DNA from: Desulfotomaculum sp.
Lineage (GTDB): Bacteria > Bacillota > Desulfotomaculia > Desulfotomaculales > Desulfallaceae
NCBI GenBank assembly: GCA_016841675.1
Contig: JAENYQ010000037.1
Coordinates: 1 to 32,812, forward strand
Reading direction: 5' to 3'
Length of the DNA: 32,812 nt
Shown here: positions 1 to 8,319 of the stretch, piece by piece
Layout: every line of letters begins with the position of its first letter
Numbering within the stretch: position 1 is the stretch's first letter
Program-made: the position numbers and the translations under genes
Notes under the pieces: model-generated
The model's database searches: none
What the model saw: only the letters and a program-made list of their open reading frames with translations
What the model was told of the DNA's origin: nothing

Positions 1-687
1 ATCGGCCAGGTGCAGGCCAATGTGGCACCCGTGGTTAATCAATTAAGCTGTGGGGAACTAATTGAATTGACCAGCCAATCGGCGGTTTACTGCCCGGACC
101 ACACCGCCTCGGAAGCAATGCAAGCGGAAATAGACCGGGCCCGTCAAGAGGGTGATTCGCTGGGCGGGGTGTTTGAAATAGTTGCTTTCGGTCTGCCCCC
201 TGGTTTGGGCAGTTATGCCCAGCGGGACCGCACCCTGGACGGCCGTCTGGCCGGCGCGTTAATGAGCATCCAGGCCATCAAGGGTGTGGAGGTGGGCGTT
301 GGGTTTGCCGCGGCCTCCACCCGGGGTTCGGCACTGCACGATGAAATATTTTACTCCCCTCAGCGGGGCTTTTATAGGCAGTCCAACAGCGCCGGCGGCA
401 TCGAAGGCGGCATGTCCAATGGGGAACCGCTGCTGCTGCGGGCAGCCATGAAGCCTATCCCCACCCTTTACAAACCACTGCGCAGCGTTGACCTGGTCAG
501 CAAAAAGCCTTTCGAAGCATCGGTGGAGCGCTCCGATGTTTGCGCAGTACCCGCCGCCAGTGTGGTGGGTGAATCCGTAACAGCCTGGGTGCTGGCAGAA
601 ACGCTGCTGGAGAAACTGGGCGGCGATAATATGGCAGAAATCTGCAGCCGGCTTGCGCAATACCGCGAGTCTCTGAAAGGGTTCTAA
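1..687 (+). CDS. aroC: Chorismate synthase, C-terminal part (5' end outside window)
   Basis: The reading frame is open from base 1 (Ile-Gly-Gln before the first possible start), so this is the last 228 codons of a protein normally about 360-390 residues long. The enzyme makes chorismate from 5-enolpyruvylshikimate-3-phosphate using reduced FMN, the last step of the shikimate pathway in the cytoplasm. Family signatures seen are [20 protein letters not shown], the [14 protein letters not shown] loop and the basic [15 protein letters not shown] stretch. The stop codon overlaps the aroK start (TAATG), so the two are translationally coupled. The identification is secure; only the N-terminus is missing. 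Confidence 0.96.
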   Translation: MGQVQANVAPVVNQLSCGELIELTSQSAVYCPDHTASEAMQAEIDRARQEGDSLGGVFEIVAFGLPPGLGSYAQRDRTLDGRLAGALMSIQAIKGVEVGVGFAAASTRGSALHDEIFYSPQRGFYRQSNSAGGIEGGMSNGEPLLLRAAMKPIPTLYKPLRSVDLVSKKPFEASVERSDVCAVPAASVVGESVTAWVLAETLLEKLGGDNMAEICSRLAQYRESLKGF

Positions 688-1202
688 TGAAAACGAACGT
701 TGTACTGGTTGGTTTCATGGGCACGGGCAAGTCATCGCTGGGCCGCACCCTGGCCCGGCGGCTGGGCTACCGGTTTATTGACACCGACCTGGCTATAGAA
801 AAAATAACCGGGCTGACAGTGGAAATGATTTTCCGCCGCCACGGGGTAATTAGGTTCCGGTCTGAGGAAACTCTACTGGCCAAAAGGCTGCTGGGTAAAA
901 CAGGGTTGGTCATCTCCACCGGGGGCGGGATGCTGCTGAACAAGGAGAACGTTGAACTGCTGCGCCAAAACGGCGTGCTTATAGGGCTGCGTGCTGATCC
1001 CGAAATTATTATTAACCGGGTAAAGAATAAAAAGCACCGACCGCTGTTGAAAAAGACTAATATAAGGGAAACTGTATATAGACTGCTGCGGGAGCGTGAA
1101 GGTGTTTACGACGCAGCCGAATTTACCGTGGATACCGGCCAACTACCCTTTGAAGCATCACTTAACGAGATTATCAAATACTTAAAGGACCGACCATCAT
1201 AA
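687..1202 (+). CDS. aroK: Shikimate kinase
   Basis: This 171-residue protein has the usual length for the family. It phosphorylates shikimate with ATP in the cytoplasm. The P-loop GFMGTGKSS lies at residues 9-17, the FIDTD shikimate-binding motif at about 30-34, the FRSEE segment at about 57-61 and the substrate-binding STGGGML at about 77-83; a lid-type arginine segment (KKHRPLL) follows. The start ATG overlaps the aroC stop by one base. It belongs to an aro cluster aroC-aroK-(repeat)-aroB. Confidence 0.96.
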   Translation: MKTNVVLVGFMGTGKSSLGRTLARRLGYRFIDTDLAIEKITGLTVEMIFRRHGVIRFRSEETLLAKRLLGKTGLVISTGGGMLLNKENVELLRQNGVLIGLRADPEIIINRVKNKKHRPLLKKTNIRETVYRLLREREGVYDAAEFTVDTGQLPFEASLNEIIKYLKDRPS

Positions 1203-1205
1203 AGC

Positions 1206-1314
1206 CTGTCATTGCTATGAATACACCAAAATGAGAGCCTGTCATTAAGCCTGTCATTCTGAGCGCAGCGAAGAATCTTAAAGCTCCCTTCGCTAACGCT
1301 CAAAATAACAATTT
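1206..1314. repeat. Intergenic REP-like inverted repeat between aroK and aroB
   Basis: The gap carries GTCATTCTGAGCGCAGCGAA (from 1253) and, about 30 bases on, the inverted arm TTCGCTAACGCTC, which would form a hairpin. The same family recurs at 5697-5889. Bases 1207-1226 (TGTCATTGCTATGAATACAC) are the reverse complement of a tandem-repeat unit near 5894-5913. This looks like a dispersed, non-coding repeat rather than a gene. Confidence 0.75.
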
Positions 1315-1365
1315 CCCAACCCCAGTTAATGAAATGCCCCAAATTAATGAAAAAGGACGTCTGTG

Positions 1366-2451
1366 ATGAGAGAAGTAATTATAAACCTGGGCCGGCGCAC
1401 TTACCGTATCGCCATCGGCAGCGGTATACTGGACCAGGCCGGCGCATTGCTGGCCCGGTTGCCGGTGGGCAAAAAGGTGCTGCTGGTGACCAACCCCACG
1501 GTGGCCGAACTATACGCCGCCAGGGTGGAAAACAGCCTGGCACAGGCCGGGTTTAGCCCATTCAGAGCCGAAATACCCGACGGCGAACAATACAAAACAC
1601 TGCAGAGCGCCGAACTGCTCTACAACCAGGCCTACGACGCCGGGCTGGACCGTAGCTGTCCCGTAGTGGCGCTGGGCGGCGGTGTGGTGGGTGACCTGGC
1701 CGGCTTTGTGGCCGCCACCTACATGCGCGGCGTGCCCTTCGTGCAAATCCCCACCACTTTGCTGGCGCAGGTAGACAGCAGCGTAGGGGGCAAGGTGGCG
1801 GTCAACCACCCCCGGGGCAAGAACATCATCGGCGCTTTTTACCAGCCCGTGCTGGTGCTTACAGATACCGACACCTTGGCCACCTTAAACGGGCGGGAAG
1901 TCCGTTCCGGCCTGGCTGAGGTAATCAAGTATGGGGTCATCCGGGACAGCGCCTTCTTTACCTGGTTGGAGCAAAACATTAATAGAGTGCTAGCCCTGAA
2001 CCCCGAAGCGTTGGCCCACGTGGTGGAAGTATCCTGCCGCGTTAAAGCCGCCGTGGTGGAAGAGGACGAAACCGAACAGGGCGCCCGGGCCATCCTGAAC
2101 TTCGGGCACACGGTGGGCCACGCCGTGGAATCGCTAACCAATTATACCGGTTTCAACCACGGCGAAGCGGTGGCCATCGGTATGGCAGCGGCATCCCGCC
2201 TGGCGGTGAACCTTGGGCTGCTCAAAGAAAACGCCGCAAAAAGCATTGACCTGCTGCTGCACAGCGCCGGGCTCCCGCTGCGCATCCCGAAACACCTGAA
2301 CGAACAGGAAATGGTTGAAGCCATGACCAGAGACAAAAAGTCATACGGCGGGGAAATAACCTTTGTCCTACCCCAAGACATCGGCGAAGTGGTAATTATG
2401 AAAAATACGCCCGAAACGGAAATAAAAAAAGCAATTAAAGAAAACCAATGA
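1366..2451 (+). CDS. aroB: 3-dehydroquinate synthase
   Basis: The protein is 361 residues from ATG 1366. A GTG lies one codon upstream, but AAGGA at 1353-1357 is better spaced for the ATG. It converts DAHP to 3-dehydroquinate with NAD and a divalent metal, the second step of the shikimate pathway. Motifs include PDGEQYKTL, the NAD-binding GGGVVGDLAGFVAATYMRG, IPTTLLAQVDSSVGGK, and the metal-binding GLAEVIKYG plus NFGHTVGHAVE and FNHGEAVAIGM histidine/glutamate motifs. It is near full family length and looks intact. It is the last gene before the pilus region. Confidence 0.97.
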   Translation: MREVIINLGRRTYRIAIGSGILDQAGALLARLPVGKKVLLVTNPTVAELYAARVENSLAQAGFSPFRAEIPDGEQYKTLQSAELLYNQAYDAGLDRSCPVVALGGGVVGDLAGFVAATYMRGVPFVQIPTTLLAQVDSSVGGKVAVNHPRGKNIIGAFYQPVLVLTDTDTLATLNGREVRSGLAEVIKYGVIRDSAFFTWLEQNINRVLALNPEALAHVVEVSCRVKAAVVEEDETEQGARAILNFGHTVGHAVESLTNYTGFNHGEAVAIGMAAASRLAVNLGLLKENAAKSIDLLLHSAGLPLRIPKHLNEQEMVEAMTRDKKSYGGEITFVLPQDIGEVVIMKNTPETEIKKAIKENQ

Positions 2452-2457
2452 TTCAAA

Positions 2458-2486
2458 AACATGATTATTCCCTTTACTCAGTAATC
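2458..2486. repeat. 29-bp direct repeat, left copy
   Basis: The bases starting AACATGATTATTCCCTTTAC are identical over 29 nt to 32761-32789, and similarity continues for about 12 further bases. Both copies lie within 10 bases after the stop codon of the last gene of a transcription unit (aroB here). See the findings for the flanking relationship. Confidence 0.85.
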
Positions 2487-2502
2487 TCCGTTAATGAAAA
2501 AG

Positions 2503-2599
2503 CATTTTTCATCAAAAATTGTGTACCACGGGGATGTTTATCCGATGCGCTTTGAGCTTGGACGCAGACATTTTTCATCAACAATTGTGCACCACGGGG
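2503..2599. repeat. Two 31-bp near-identical direct repeats, 66 bp apart
   Basis: CATTTTTCATCAAAAATTGT at 2503 is followed by GTACCACGGGG. The unit recurs at 2569-2599 with two base differences. The spacing is 66 bp. The units lie between aroB and the pilB promoter and contain no usable reading frame. Confidence 0.8.
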
Positions 2600-2631
2600 G
2601 GAGCTGTCTAAGAAATATTTTTACATTTTGT

Positions 2632-2660
2632 TTGACAAAAATGCTTCTATTTGCTATTTT
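2632..2660 (+). promoter_or_regulatory. Probable sigma-A promoter of the pilB operon
   Basis: A perfect -35 TTGACA (2632-2637), a 17-bp spacer and a TATTTT -10 (2655-2660, 4 of 6 consensus) place the start of transcription near 2667, ahead of the riboswitch. AT-rich alternatives such as TATAAT-like sequence near 2673 could serve as a second -10. Confidence 0.6.
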
Positions 2661-2704
2661 CTTCATATAAATATATAATGTTTATAATTATTCAATTAAG
2701 CAAT

Positions 2705-2795
2705 TACCTGAAAGGGCAAACGTTTCCAAAGAAACGAACGCAAAGTTACGGGCCTAAAACTACTAGCTATGGTCCACACAACCTGGTGCGGTTAT
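2705..2795 (+). promoter_or_regulatory. c-di-GMP-I (GEMM-I) riboswitch upstream of pilB
   Basis: The conserved core is present in order: GAAAGGGCAAACG, a GTTTCC/GAAAC-type hairpin, AACGCAAAGTTACGGGCCTAA, then ATGG and CAACCTGGTGC. This is the GEMM-I layout (GGCAAAC, P2 hairpin, ACGCAAAG, CGGGCCTAA, receptor side). By alignment to the Vc2 aptamer as remembered, the base equivalent to G20 is a G, which favours c-di-GMP over cGAMP. A terminator overlaps its 3' edge, so it probably controls read-through into pilB-pilT. The first half matches better than the 3' half. Confidence 0.85.
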
Positions 2796-2812
2796 CATAT
2801 ACCGCACTTTTT
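2786..2812 (+). terminator. Riboswitch expression platform, intrinsic terminator
   Basis: GTGCGGT (2786-2792) pairs with ACCGCAC (2801-2807), followed by TTTTT. The 5' arm overlaps the 3' edge of the aptamer, so aptamer folding and terminator folding look mutually exclusive. That arrangement predicts an ON switch with ligand; this is inference. Confidence 0.75.
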
Positions 2813-2908
2813 GTCACTTACAACCGCATCGCCTGTTCATAATCGACAAATTAGCTACCAGTTTTTATATTTCCAACTTAATCATCATGCAACGAGGTAG
2901 AAAACAGT

Positions 2909-4591
2909 ATGAAGTATGGCCTGCAAGACTTTTTAGGGACCTGGTTGGTTAAGGAAGGCGTTATCACCGCGGAACAGTTGGAACAAGTGCTAAGCAAACA
3001 AGTAGGCAAAGAATCCAAAGGCTTCCTGGGCAAAACCCTGGTTAAAGACGGTTATTGCACCGAAGATGAAATTGCCAAAGTGATGGCCAAACGGGCCGGG
3101 GTGCCTTTTGTTTCACTGGAAAACTACCAGATCGACATCAACGCCGTAGCCACCCTGTCGGTGGAAGCACTTAAGCGATACCGGGTGTTGCCCATCGGTT
3201 TCAAAGATGGCAAGCTGGTAGTCGCCATGAAACACCCCAACGACATTATCGCCATAGACGATCTGCGCATTTTAACCAATTTTGATATCCAGCCGGTGGT
3301 GGCGCCCGACAGCGAACTGGAAGCGGCCATGGAAAAGTTCAGCCGGGCCAACATGGACTTTGAACAAGATGAAGATGAAGAGGCCCCAGCTGAAGCCCTG
3401 ACCGCCGAAACCGAAGAGGCGGCTATGCGCCCGGCGGTACAGCTGGCCAACATGATTATTACCCAGGCTGTCAACGCCAAGGCCAGCGACATACATATCG
3501 AACCTTACGAAAAATATTTGCGCATCCGTTTCCGTATCGACGGTGTGCTGCACGATATCATGCAGCAGTCCAGACGCCTGCACGCCTCACTGGTTTCACG
3601 AATTAAGGTTATGGCCAACATGAACATCGCCGAAAGGCGGGTGCCCCAGGACGGCCGGGTGTCCATGAAAATAGAAGGCAATAGCATCGATATCCGCGTG
3701 GCCACCTTGCCGGCCGCTTTTGGTGAACGGATCACTATGCGCCTGCTAGACCGTTCCTCGCGGGTCATTACCCTTGAAGAACTGGGTGTCGCCTCGCACA
3801 TGCTTAATAAATATAAGCAAATTATCACTATCCCATACGGCTTTATCCTGGTTACCGGTCCGACCGGCAGCGGTAAAAGTACCACGCTCTATGCCAGCCT
3901 GGACGCCGTAGACCGGGTTGAAAAAAATGTAATTACCGTAGAAGATCCTGTAGAATACCGTATGGACGGGATGAACCAAATCCAAATCAACCCCAAGGCC
4001 GGGCTTACCTTTGCCTCGGGGTTGCGTTCCATACTACGCAGCGACCCGGATATCATCATGGTGGGTGAAATAAGAGACCATGAAACCGCGCGCATCGCCG
4101 TAGAGTCGGCTTTAACCGGCCACCTGGTATTTTCCACACTGCACACCAACGATGCCGCCGGGGCCATCAGCCGTCTGGCGGAGATGGGCATTGAGCCGTT
4201 CTTAACGGCGTCATCGCTGGCCTGCGTGCTGGCCCAGCGTCTGACCCGGGTTCTGTGCCCCAACTGTAAAAAGCAACACGAGCTAACCAGGGACGAAGTG
4301 CTCAAAATAGCGCCCGACTTCCCCCTTGATGAAAACGAAGATCGGGTAACATTATATCGCCCCGGAGGCTGCATGCGCTGTAACAATACCGGTTACCGCG
4401 GCCGCATCGGCATGTACGAGATGCTGTTTATGACCGAGCAAATACAAAAAATGACCCTGGAACGCAGGTCGTCCAGGGAGATAAAGGAAGTCGCTCTGTC
4501 CGAAGGCATGGTGGCTCTGCGCCAGGACGGGCTGGACAAGGTTAAACAGGGCAAAACATCACTGGAAGAGATAATGAGGGTGGTTGTATGA
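2909..4591 (+). CDS. pilB: Type IV pilus extension ATPase PilB
   Basis: This 560-residue GspE/PilB-family hexameric ATPase powers pilin polymerisation at the cytoplasmic face of the membrane. An N-terminal MshEN/GspE-N region (about 1-150) is followed by an acidic linker (EQDEDEEAP), then SDIHIEPYE. Walker A GPTGSGKSTT is at about 318, the Asp box VEDPVEYRM follows, and Walker B with catalytic Glu (IIMVGEIRD) is at about 382. The His box STLHTNDA and the zinc cysteines LCPNCKK (about 449) and CMRCNNTGYRGR (about 488) are present. All catalytic motifs are intact. GAGGTAG precedes the ATG. The gene lies behind the c-di-GMP riboswitch and overlaps pilT by 4 bases. Confidence 0.97.
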   Translation: MKYGLQDFLGTWLVKEGVITAEQLEQVLSKQVGKESKGFLGKTLVKDGYCTEDEIAKVMAKRAGVPFVSLENYQIDINAVATLSVEALKRYRVLPIGFKDGKLVVAMKHPNDIIAIDDLRILTNFDIQPVVAPDSELEAAMEKFSRANMDFEQDEDEEAPAEALTAETEEAAMRPAVQLANMIITQAVNAKASDIHIEPYEKYLRIRFRIDGVLHDIMQQSRRLHASLVSRIKVMANMNIAERRVPQDGRVSMKIEGNSIDIRVATLPAAFGERITMRLLDRSSRVITLEELGVASHMLNKYKQIITIPYGFILVTGPTGSGKSTTLYASLDAVDRVEKNVITVEDPVEYRMDGMNQIQINPKAGLTFASGLRSILRSDPDIIMVGEIRDHETARIAVESALTGHLVFSTLHTNDAAGAISRLAEMGIEPFLTASSLACVLAQRLTRVLCPNCKKQHELTRDEVLKIAPDFPLDENEDRVTLYRPGGCMRCNNTGYRGRIGMYEMLFMTEQIQKMTLERRSSREIKEVALSEGMVALRQDGLDKVKQGKTSLEEIMRVVV

Positions 4592-5670
4592 GCAAATTTT
4601 TTACCATTGATGAAATTTTAAAAAAAGGCGTGGAAATGAAAGGATCGGACATCCACTTGGCCGCTATGGCCACACCAAAGATACGTGTTTACGGTGGATT
4701 AATTCCGGTGGAAGGGTACCCGGTGCTGATGCCTCGGGACCTTGAAGATATTGTTTACCCCATATTGAGCGCCGAACAGCGCGAAAAACTGGAAAAAGAA
4801 CTGGAACTGGACTTTTCCTACTCCATTCCCGACGTTAGTCGCTTTCGTGGCAACATTATGTGGCAGCGGGGTTCTTTGGGTGTTAACTTTCGGGTGGTAG
4901 AGGTGAATATCCCCCACATCGATTCTTTAGGCCTGCCGCCCGTGGTAAGAGAATTGTCCCGTTTGCCCCGCGGCCTGGTCCTGGTTACCGGCCCCACCGG
5001 CAGCGGCAAATCAACCACCCTGGCTTCAATTATTCAACTAATTAATGAAGAACGGGCGCTCAACATCGTTACTGTGGAGCACCCTATTGAGTACCTGTAT
5101 GAACACAAAAAATCAATTATTAAACAGCGCGAAGTCGGCAGTGATACCCACTCCTTCGCCAATGCCTTAAAACACGTACTGCGTCACGACCCCGATGTGA
5201 TTCTAGTCGGCGAAATGCGGGACCTGGAAAGTATCAGTATCGCGGTAACCGCCGCCGAAACAGGCCACCTGGTGTTTTCTACGCTGCACACGCAAACTGC
5301 CTCGCTGGCAGTGCGTCGTATCGTCGACGTATTCCCGGACCACCAGCGCAGCCAGGTACGCCAGCAGCTGGCCGACTCGCTGCAGGGCGTTATTGCCCAG
5401 CAACTATTGCCCAAGGCCGACGGCACCGGACGCGTGGCCGCTATTGAAGTACTGCTGAGCACACCGGCAGTAAAAAACATCATCCGGGAAGGCAAAGAGC
5501 CCCAGCTGTACACCGCCATCCAGACCGGTCGAAATATAGGCATGCAAACCATGGACCAGGCCCTTTCGGAATTGTGCCAGAGCGGACTAATCACACATGA
5601 TGCGGCCCTTGAACGCTGCGTAGACAGGGTGGAACTTGAACGCACCCTGCGCAGGACGCCAAACTACTAA
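4588..5670 (+). CDS. pilT: Type IV pilus retraction ATPase PilT
   Basis: This 360-residue protein has the usual PilT length. It drives pilus depolymerisation and retraction. It shows GSDIHLAA, FRGNIMWQRGS, Walker A GPTGSGKSTT at about 135, Asp box VEHPIEYLY, Walker B with Glu VILVGEMRD at about 208, His box STLHTQTA at about 234 and the C-terminal AIEVLLSTPAVKNIIREGK helix typical of PilT. The start ATGA overlaps the pilB stop, giving translational coupling. It is a useful catalytically intact reference for the degenerate paralog at 16647. Confidence 0.96.
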   Translation: MSKFFTIDEILKKGVEMKGSDIHLAAMATPKIRVYGGLIPVEGYPVLMPRDLEDIVYPILSAEQREKLEKELELDFSYSIPDVSRFRGNIMWQRGSLGVNFRVVEVNIPHIDSLGLPPVVRELSRLPRGLVLVTGPTGSGKSTTLASIIQLINEERALNIVTVEHPIEYLYEHKKSIIKQREVGSDTHSFANALKHVLRHDPDVILVGEMRDLESISIAVTAAETGHLVFSTLHTQTASLAVRRIVDVFPDHQRSQVRQQLADSLQGVIAQQLLPKADGTGRVAAIEVLLSTPAVKNIIREGKEPQLYTAIQTGRNIGMQTMDQALSELCQSGLITHDAALERCVDRVELERTLRRTPNY

Positions 5671-5696
5671 AGCCATACTACCAAGAAGATACTTTC

Positions 5697-5889
5697 TGTC
5701 ATCTAAGAGCGTAGCGAAGGATCTGATCTTTAAGATTCTTCGCTACGCTCAGAATTACCATGCGTGCCCGCACCACGACAAATTAATATAACTTACCGTG
5801 CTGTATTCATGGTAATAGTTAAGTATGTCATCCTGAGCGTAGCGAAGGATCTGATCTTTAGATTCTTCACTGCGTTCAGAATGACAGGA
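5697..5889. repeat. Two REP-like inverted repeats between pilT and pilC
   Basis: GAGCGTAGCGAAG at 5707-5719 pairs with CTTCGCTACGCTC at 5738-5750. A second copy at about 5827-5889 reads GTCATCCTGAGCGTAGCGAA and ends TTCAGAATGACAGG. They are the same family as the aroK-aroB copy. They interrupt the otherwise tight pilus operon. No terminator T-tract follows, so read-through is possible. Confidence 0.8.
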
Positions 5890-5965
5890 TTCGTGTATTC
5901 ATAGCAATGACAGATTCGTTGTTTTCATAGCAATGACAGGATCCGTGATATCCATAGCAATGACA
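5881..5965. repeat. 26-27 bp tandem repeat, three units plus a partial one
   Basis: Units start at 5881, 5907 and 5933 and read ATGACAG(G)AT-CGT-TTCATAGCA with a few changes; a partial fourth unit starts at 5960. Units abut directly with no spacers. A reverse-complement copy of one unit lies near 1207. Confidence 0.75.
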
Positions 5966-5999
5966 AAGAGCAATAGCCTTCCAGCAAGGAGGTTTATGG

Positions 6000-7208
6000 A
6001 TGCCCACATACGCCTACGAGGTAATCGACAAGACAGGCTCACCCATGTCCGGCAAAGTGGAAGCCGAGCACGAAATCTCGGCGACCGGCCAGTTGCGCAA
6101 AATGGGATACACCGTACTTGAACTCAGTGAAATCAAAGCGAACCCCTTTAAAAACATTTTTACTGCCAAGCGCAAGGTCAAAACGGCAGACTTAAGCGTC
6201 TTTAGCCGGCAGCTGGCTGCCATGCTTACTGCGGGTATACCCCTAATCCGCTGCCTGGATACCCTGAGCAAGCAGTCCACAAACCCCACCCTGGCCGACA
6301 TACTAGCAGCAGTGGCCAGAAACATAGAAGGCGGCACGAGTTTTTCAGAATCCCTTAAAGACTACCAAGGTGTTTTCAATTCCATGTACGTGGATATGGT
6401 CAAAGCCGGCGAGCTGAGTGGCAACATGGAGGAAATGTTAACCCGGCTTTCCGAACAGCTGGAACGGGAAAAAGCTCTGCGGGACAACATTCGCTCAGCC
6501 ACTATGTACCCCCTGGCGGTGCTTATATTTGCCGTGCTGGTGGTACTGGCCATGATGTTTTTTATCGTACCTATATTCATCACGTTCTTTCCCGAAGGCC
6601 AGGCGTTGCCTCTACCCACCAGAATTGTCATGGGCATCAGTAATTCCCTGCGCAACTTCTGGTATGTACACTTGATCGTAATAATAGCTGCATTTGTCGG
6701 TATTAAGGCTTATATGGCCACTGAAAGCGGGCAGCGGGCCTTGGACAGGGCCAAGTTCCGCCTGCCTGTATTCGGTGACCTAATCAGAAAATCCGTGGTG
6801 GCCCGGTTCTGCCGCACGTTGTCCACCCTGATGAACGGTGGTATACCTGTACTGCAGGCATTAGACGCCGCCGGACCGGCCTCGGGCAGTTTGCAGGTGG
6901 CCGAAGCTGTAAAAGTGGCAGGCGTCAGGATTCAGCAGGGCCAGAGCATTAGTGTGCCCATTGAAGAAAGCGGGTTTTTCCCGCCCATGGTGACCAACAT
7001 GATGGCCGTGGGTGAGGAAACAGGTGGACTTTCTGAACTATTGGGCCGTGTGGCCGGTTTTTATGAAGAAGAAGTGGAGTCTACCACCAAAGCACTGACC
7101 TCACTGATTGAACCGTTAATGATTATTGTCATTGGTTTGATTATCGGCGTGATCTTAATTTCGGTCTACCTGCCCATATTCTCGGTGGTCACATCCATGG
7201 GAAATTAA
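6000..7208 (+). CDS. pilC: Type IV pilus inner-membrane platform protein PilC
   Basis: This 402-residue PilC/GspF protein sits at the membrane core and couples the ATPases to pilin insertion. Two T2SSF domains are visible: the first at about 65-190 (FSRQLAAMLTAGIPL, VKAGELSGNMEEML) and the second at about 265-395 (FCRTLSTLMNGGIPV, VGEETGGLSELL). Hydrophobic spans occur at about 170-200, 220-240 and 370-395. AAGGAGG is 5 bases before the ATG. It follows the pilT-pilC repeat gap rather than being coupled to pilT. Confidence 0.97.
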   Translation: MPTYAYEVIDKTGSPMSGKVEAEHEISATGQLRKMGYTVLELSEIKANPFKNIFTAKRKVKTADLSVFSRQLAAMLTAGIPLIRCLDTLSKQSTNPTLADILAAVARNIEGGTSFSESLKDYQGVFNSMYVDMVKAGELSGNMEEMLTRLSEQLEREKALRDNIRSATMYPLAVLIFAVLVVLAMMFFIVPIFITFFPEGQALPLPTRIVMGISNSLRNFWYVHLIVIIAAFVGIKAYMATESGQRALDRAKFRLPVFGDLIRKSVVARFCRTLSTLMNGGIPVLQALDAAGPASGSLQVAEAVKVAGVRIQQGQSISVPIEESGFFPPMVTNMMAVGEETGGLSELLGRVAGFYEEEVESTTKALTSLIEPLMIIVIGLIIGVILISVYLPIFSVVTSMGN

Positions 7209-7262
7209 CTATGCATCAATCTGTCGCCGGTCATTACAGCACGGGCGCATAGGGAGGAGTTG

Positions 7263-8315
7263 ATGACTAAGATGGGACTTTTCAGCCCTTCCAAAGCGGT
7301 GGGCTTGGAAATGGACACGGGGGTCTTGCGGGTTGTGGAAATGAAGGGCACGGCCCGCACAGCCAGCATTTCCGCTGCGGCTCAGATTGAAATCCCCGCG
7401 CATGCCGTTGTGGAAGGGGTGGTAGTCGACGTAGACGCCGTGGCCGACGCGCTAGGTCAACTATGGTCCCGGGCTAGGATTAAAAACCGCAACGTGGTGC
7501 TGGGTATCTCCAACCAAGGCGTGCTGATGCGGTTAGCTAACTTACCCCGGGTGCCGACGAAAAAACTATCTCAGGTACTAGCCTTCCAGGCAGGAGAATA
7601 TTTCCCCATCCCCCTGGACCAGCTGGTATTTGATTATCAAGTGGTGGGCGAAACCGAAGGGGAAAACGGCCCGGCACTGGAGTTACTGCTGGTGGCGGTG
7701 CGTCGGGACATGCTGGATAAAAGCCTGGCTGTTCTGGCAGCAGCCTCTTTGAAACCAAAAATAGTGGACGATTCACCACTGGCTCTGCTGCGCACCTTTA
7801 CCGCAGACAGCCTGGCGGGCACAATCGTGCTGGCCGATATTTCCAACGGCCTAACCACATTGTTATTGGCAGCCAACGGCATTCCCCGGTTCGCCCGGGT
7901 CATACCCCATTCACTGCAGTACATATCGCAAGAATTACATGTTGAGCTGCCCCAGGTGCTGGAGGCCATGCAACAGGCATCTTCCGCCATGGAACCGGGG
8001 GGCGATGCCGGCTTCGGGAACAGCATGCCCGTTGAATGGGGCGTTACGCTGGCCAGGGAGATTCGGTCTTCCATCGGTTATTACCTGGCCCAAAACACCG
8101 ACAGCGTGGTTGATAGAGTGGTGCTCAGCGGCCGCGGGGCGCGGGTCAATGACCTGCCGGAAATACTACAGGATGAACTGGGCGTAGCGGTGGAAATTAT
8201 AAACCCCCTGGCCAAGGTTAAAGTCACCGCTAAATTACCGAGTGTCAACCTGGAACAAGAAGGCCCGGACTTTGCGGTCTGCATCGGCTTGGCCCTGCGC
8301 GGATTGGAGGCCTGA
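7263..8315 (+). CDS. pilM: Pilus assembly protein PilM (actin-like)
   Basis: This protein of 350 residues has the FtsA/actin-like fold of PilM, a cytoplasmic ring that binds the PilN N-terminus. Seen are AVGLEMDTGVLRVVEM at the N-terminus, a second nucleotide-site segment (IVLADISNGLTTLLLA) and the C-terminal DRVVLSGRGARVNDLPE. ATG 7263 is chosen because GGAGG ends 5 bases upstream; a TTG lies one codon earlier. It is followed 4 bases later by pilN, the classical pilMNO order. Confidence 0.93.
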   Translation: MTKMGLFSPSKAVGLEMDTGVLRVVEMKGTARTASISAAAQIEIPAHAVVEGVVVDVDAVADALGQLWSRARIKNRNVVLGISNQGVLMRLANLPRVPTKKLSQVLAFQAGEYFPIPLDQLVFDYQVVGETEGENGPALELLLVAVRRDMLDKSLAVLAAASLKPKIVDDSPLALLRTFTADSLAGTIVLADISNGLTTLLLAANGIPRFARVIPHSLQYISQELHVELPQVLEAMQQASSAMEPGGDAGFGNSMPVEWGVTLAREIRSSIGYYLAQNTDSVVDRVVLSGRGARVNDLPEILQDELGVAVEIINPLAKVKVTAKLPSVNLEQEGPDFAVCIGLALRGLEA

Positions 8316-8319
8316 TGTT

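Noticed and set aside
1106-1342. A 78-codon minus-strand open frame between aroK and aroB
   Set aside because: It is made of the REP-like repeat (ILSVSEGSFKILRCAQND is a known repeat-derived translation) and is not a gene.
2651-2842. A 63-codon open frame before pilB
   Set aside because: It overlaps the riboswitch aptamer and terminator and has no ribosome site.
5881-5965. CRISPR array
   Set aside because: Units abut with no unique spacers, only about three exist, and no cas genes are present.
5933-6121. Small gene before pilC
   Set aside because: It consists of tandem-repeat DNA running into pilC in another frame.
8242-8319. Upstream extension of PilN
   Set aside because: It overlaps pilM, and the conserved INLLP motif must be close to the N-terminus; the ribosome site favours 8320.
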